A stretch of 64,000 bases of DNA from Sphingobacterium pedocola (GTDB taxonomy: Bacteria; Bacteroidota; Bacteroidia; Sphingobacteriales; Sphingobacteriaceae), in contig NZ_MU158689.1 in NCBI RefSeq assembly GCF_015209965.1, forward strand, positions 1,414,835 to 1,478,834, given 5' to 3'. Positions 61,148 through 64,000 of this stretch are shown piece by piece. Both the position numbers and the translations under genes were made by a program. Under the pieces are notes generated by a model. That model made no database searches. It saw nothing but the letters and a program-made list of their open reading frames with translations, and had not been told where the DNA came from. Position 1 is the stretch's first letter. Every line of letters begins with the position of its first letter.

Positions 61148-61217
61148 GTAACTCATAATTTAGGTTAATAATTGGTTAGTTAGAAAATCCTGAGGCTCCC
61201 CGCTTCAGGATTTTTTT
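61148..61217 (+). repeat. Hairpin element copy 10 (core leader)
   Basis: ACTCATAATTTAGGTTAATA and ATTGGTTAG precede ATCCTGAGGC-TCCCC-GCTTCAGGAT and seven T. The stem has a G-U pair where other copies have A-U, so pairing is kept despite the change. It terminates the phytase gene. The stretch just before resembles the copy at 36545. Confidence 0.88.
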
Positions 61218-61274
61218 ATTTCATATGTCGTTATACTCAGAAGATCCTTCCTACTTCTGACAGCCTAAGATTTA

Positions 61275-62279
61275 TTAAGGTCTTTTCTTGTGAAATGAAT
61301 AAAGTAGATAAAAAAGAAACGGGAGTATAAAAATGCTTCCAAGCAGTAGACCCCACGCTAACAGCGCAATTGTCTTTTCGCTACTCTGCTGATCTAAAAG
61401 CGAGAGTGCGCTTCCATCGGCAAATAGAATAAGTTCCGGAAAATGATTATAGGTCGCAGCGATCAGGATCATGAGAACCTGAAAGGCGGCACAGATCCGC
61501 ATTAACGTACTTTTGTAGCGGCGGGCAGCAATAAAAAGCACGATGATGGATACCGTTGCCAATAGGATTGCCGTTTGACCGATCAGGCTTCCGAATACCC
61601 ATTCAAATAACGGTATACCCGTCCAGTAAGCCATTACAAATACTAGACTACCAGTGCCCAATACCACGAAAAAGTATATTTTAGCTTTGCGCATGAGGTA
61701 AGCAGCAAACCCCTTGTCCCCCGCTTCCCCGACAATATATATGGAAGCCAGATAGGCGCTGATAGATACCGTGAAAATGCCAACTGCGATACCGAATGGA
61801 TTCCACCAGCTATACACATAGGCTGCCAGGAAGTCTGTGGCGGCAGTATCAATCTGTCGGGAAACGGTACTGGCCGCTATAATACCTAAAAAGAAAGGCG
61901 TTACCAGGCTACTGAGTTGAAAGATTCGATTGTAAACCCACTGCCATTCGTCTTCAATGGCATCGTAATGCCGGAAAGTAAATGCGGTACCACGTGCTAT
62001 AATACCCAAGAGCATGAGCAAAAGCGGGATATGAAGGTAAATAGACAGCGTGCTATAGATTATTGGAAAACCAACGAAAAGTACGACAATCGCAATAATT
62101 AGCCACATGTGATTTGCTTCCCATATTGGACCGATCGACTTGTAAGCGGTAGCTTTGACCTGTTGTTTGTTCTTTTTCCCCGTAAATAGTTCTATAATAC
62201 CTACGCCAAAGTCTGCTCCTCCCAGTATGAGATAGAGATAAAGGGAAACCCAGAGATAAGTGACAACCACGTATAGCAT
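61275..62279 (-). CDS. cydB: Cytochrome bd ubiquinol oxidase subunit II
   Basis: The 334-residue protein has eight or nine membrane helices and opens LYVVVTYLWVSLYLYLILGGADFGVGIIELF. It contains SIGPIWEANHMWLIIAIVVLFVGFPIIYS (about 48-76), FTFRHYDAIED and the C-terminal helix ILPFLFYLLYSFHKK. This is typical CydB. With CydA it oxidises quinol and reduces oxygen at low levels in the inner membrane. The frame is complete. It begins six bases after the cydA stop, so it is translated from the same transcript. Confidence 0.95.
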   Translation of the reverse strand: MLYVVVTYLWVSLYLYLILGGADFGVGIIELFTGKKNKQQVKATAYKSIGPIWEANHMWLIIAIVVLFVGFPIIYSTLSIYLHIPLLLMLLGIIARGTAFTFRHYDAIEDEWQWVYNRIFQLSSLVTPFFLGIIAASTVSRQIDTAATDFLAAYVYSWWNPFGIAVGIFTVSISAYLASIYIVGEAGDKGFAAYLMRKAKIYFFVVLGTGSLVFVMAYWTGIPLFEWVFGSLIGQTAILLATVSIIVLFIAARRYKSTLMRICAAFQVLMILIAATYNHFPELILFADGSALSLLDQQSSEKTIALLAWGLLLGSIFILPFLFYLLYSFHKKRP

Positions 62280-62285
62280 ATCGTA

Positions 62286-63612
62286 TTATTTAGATTTTAT
62301 GCCAAAGTTAGGATCCGTTACATCATATAATCTTCCCACCATTTTTAATTGTCTGTGCAGCAAAAATATCACAATTGCGGAAAGCGATACAAATACGGCG
62401 GTAAATATATAAAAGGAATACACAATGCCGGGCATTGGCGTAACAGCATCTTTTGTACGCATAATGCCGTAAATAATCCAAGGCTGACGTCCGACTTCCG
62501 TAACTACCCACCCCGCTTCAAGGGCGATATAACCTAGGGGTATAGCAAATACAAAAAGGCGCAAAAACCAGTTGGCTTGCATCCAATGCTTTTTTTTCCA
62601 CATAGCGATGAGGTATAAGAGCGAAATCCCGCAGAGTATCATGCCCAAAGTGATCATGATCTGAAATGCATAGTGTGTGATGGCTACAGGAGGCCAATTT
62701 TCTTTTGGAAATTCGTTGAGTCCTTTGACCGGCTTATCCATGTCACCATGTGCGAGAAAGCTAAGTACGCCCGGTATTTTGATCGCGTAATCTATCTTTT
62801 GTTTTTCCTCATTGACAATGCCTCCGAGGATAAAAGGCGCTCTCGCCTCCGTATTGAAATGTGCTTCCATAGCCGCTAACTTTATCGGCTGCCGTTGGGT
62901 TACGTCCTTTGCAGATATATCTCCGCTGATCGGTTGCAATACAGCCACAAGTTGCAGCGATCTTAAATGCCTTAGCATGGAATTCCACATTTTTTCGCTT
63001 TAAAATCATCAGGGCATGCATGCCGGCTACCGCGAATCCCGTGGATACAAATGCGGCTAACACCATATGCAGTGCTTGAGAAAACCATGCATCGTTGAGC
63101 ATAGCGGCGATAGGGTCAATATTGGAATACACACCGTTATGATAATCAAAACCCGTCGGACTGTTCATCCAGGCGTTAGCTGCTACAACGAGTATGCCCG
63201 ATGCTAAACCGCTGATACCGACCAACACCCCCGTAGCCCAATGGAACCATTTATTGAATCGATCCCAACCGTACAAAAAGAAACCCAGTGCAATGGCTTC
63301 GATAAAGAATGCCGTCCCTTCCAATGAGAATGGCATCCCAAATATGGGCCCCGCATGTTTCATGAACTCGGGCCATAGCAGCCCCAATTCGAATGATAAC
63401 ATGGTACCCGAAACAGCACCTGTAGCAAAAAGAATCGCTACGCCTTTGCTCCACGCTTTTGTTAAGCCTTTGTAGATCTCGTCTCCCGTCCGCAGATATT
63501 TAAAATGACTAATCGCCATAAAAAAAGGCATGACCATGCCCACGCAGGCAAATATAATATGAAAGCCAAGTGACATGGCCATTTGGGAACGGGCGGCGAT
63601 AAAATCATCCAT
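62286..63612 (-). pseudogene. cydA: Cytochrome bd oxidase subunit I gene with frameshift
   Basis: The start at 63612 gives MDDFIAARSQMAMSLGFHIIFACVGM, the CydA opening with its heme-ligand His. The frame holds through NVEFHAKAFKIAAT, then derails. From about 62950 the other frame supplies VAVLQPISGDISAKDVTQRQP and the rest of CydA to 62286, including the YHYAFQ-like HYAFQIMITLGM and WVVTEVGRQPWIIYG. Two overlapping parts together make a normal 430-440 residue protein. The shift is +1 on the minus strand near 62935-62955. It would abolish the heme-containing subunit unless it is a sequencing error. CydB downstream is intact. Confidence 0.9.
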
Positions 63613-63962
63613 GTTTTAGATCATTTGTAAGCGTATAGGTCAGCTGCTTTCATTCACAGTTGTTTCTTTTTCCAGACTTTCTGGTATATGTTACTAAGGT
63701 ACGGATTGGATGTTAAAAGCACAACCCGTAAATCACTTCCGACATTCTTAACCTACAGAATAAACAGAAACTTTAAATTAGCGACGCCGGAACCTATGAC
63801 ATCTTTTCCTCACGAAATTCATTAAATTAAACACAAACAGTGACAAAAGCACTCATCCACCAATCAGATTCAATGTGATTCATTCATTCGCGCCGTATTT
63901 TCATCTAATAATGCTTATATTTACGAAATAAATCATACTAGCCACGTTCTTAACGAGAAAAA
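63613..63962. other. Region between cydA and the window edge
   Basis: 350 AT-rich bases hold the presumed cydA promoter (minus) and that of the next gene (+). No repeat, gene remnant or clear promoter box could be supported. Confidence 0.4.
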
Positions 63963-64000
63963 ATGAAATATACGAGTGAAATGCTTTTACTTTACGATCT
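63963..64000 (+). CDS. Start of an unidentified gene at the window edge
   Basis: An ATG at 63963, preceded by the purine-rich ACGAGAAAAA, opens MKYTSEMLLLYD and runs off the window. The divergent position relative to cydA makes a real start plausible. Too little is visible for identification. Confidence 0.35.
   Translation, partial: MKYTSEMLLLYD

Noticed and set aside
1..61217. Hairpin repeats as a CRISPR array
   Set aside because: Copies are hundreds to tens of thousands of bases apart, are followed by T-runs and show no regular spacers or cas genes.
62930..62960. Programmed frameshift in cydA
   Set aside because: There is no slippery heptamer, stop-adjacent signal or pseudoknot visible, and about four conserved residues appear missing, which fits a deletion or an error better.

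Overview
The window is from a Bacteroidota chromosome, most likely Sphingobacteriaceae (Sphingobacterium/Pedobacter-like). The reasons are a SusC/SusD pair controlled by an ECF sigma factor and FecR anti-sigma, lipoproteins with Bacteroidota-only DUF4998/DUF4959/DUF5000-type domains, a Bacteroidota-type cytochrome bd oxidase, and AT-rich intergenic DNA. I saw no rRNA or tRNA genes, complete insertion sequences or CRISPR arrays.

Layout. (1) 1-13 kb is an accessory island of defence, toxin-antitoxin and phage-antirepressor-type genes, many broken: a DUF1016/YhcG nuclease, an Abi_2 HEPN protein, an N-truncated Fic, a dinD fragment, a hipBA remnant, a solo XRE antitoxin, a full Fic, a MutT and several unknowns. 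(2) 13-32.5 kb is a complete polysaccharide utilisation locus (PUL): ECF sigma/FecR, SusC, SusD, three surface lipoproteins, a beta-helix protein, a phosphodiester glycosidase, GH20, GH78 and an esterase. (3) 32.7-35.4 kb resumes the accessory island: KilA-N, an ORF6N scrap, a second MutT, an internally deleted hipA and a copy of the fic promoter. (4) 35.4-40 kb holds two HxlR regulators beside redox enzymes, plus a cupin and a DinB-like protein. (5) 40-45.4 kb holds a YgiC/YgiB-like cluster and two sulfatases. (6) 45.7-50.5 kb is a tight two-gene operon: a 938-residue protein I cannot assign and a large PhoD-like metallophosphatase. (7) 50.6-55 kb holds a Upf1/SMUBP2-like helicase, a DUF2807 protein, a lipoprotein and an amidase. 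(8) 55.3-61.1 kb is a phytate locus: TPR regulator, TonB-dependent receptor and beta-propeller phytase. (9) 61.3-63.6 kb is cydAB, with cydA frameshifted.

The most unusual structure is a dispersed + strand element. Ten copies of a hairpin (arms TCCTGAAGC/GCTTCAGGA, loop TCCCC, then a T-run) occur in the window, all in one orientation. Four carry an extended leader that is the 3' flank of a mutT (NUDIX) gene, and two more keep only its AT-rich core. Two complete mutT copies are almost identical over their last 400 bp but differ at the 5' end, and at least two further mutT 3' scraps exist. Broken toxin/antirepressor genes end at or close to these elements, so the mutT tail and hairpin look like repeated recombination junctions. 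The best candidate for an undescribed functional system is the 938-residue protein plus PhoD-like phosphatase operon.

Limits: all family names come from motif recognition by eye; no similarity search, structure prediction or composition analysis was run.
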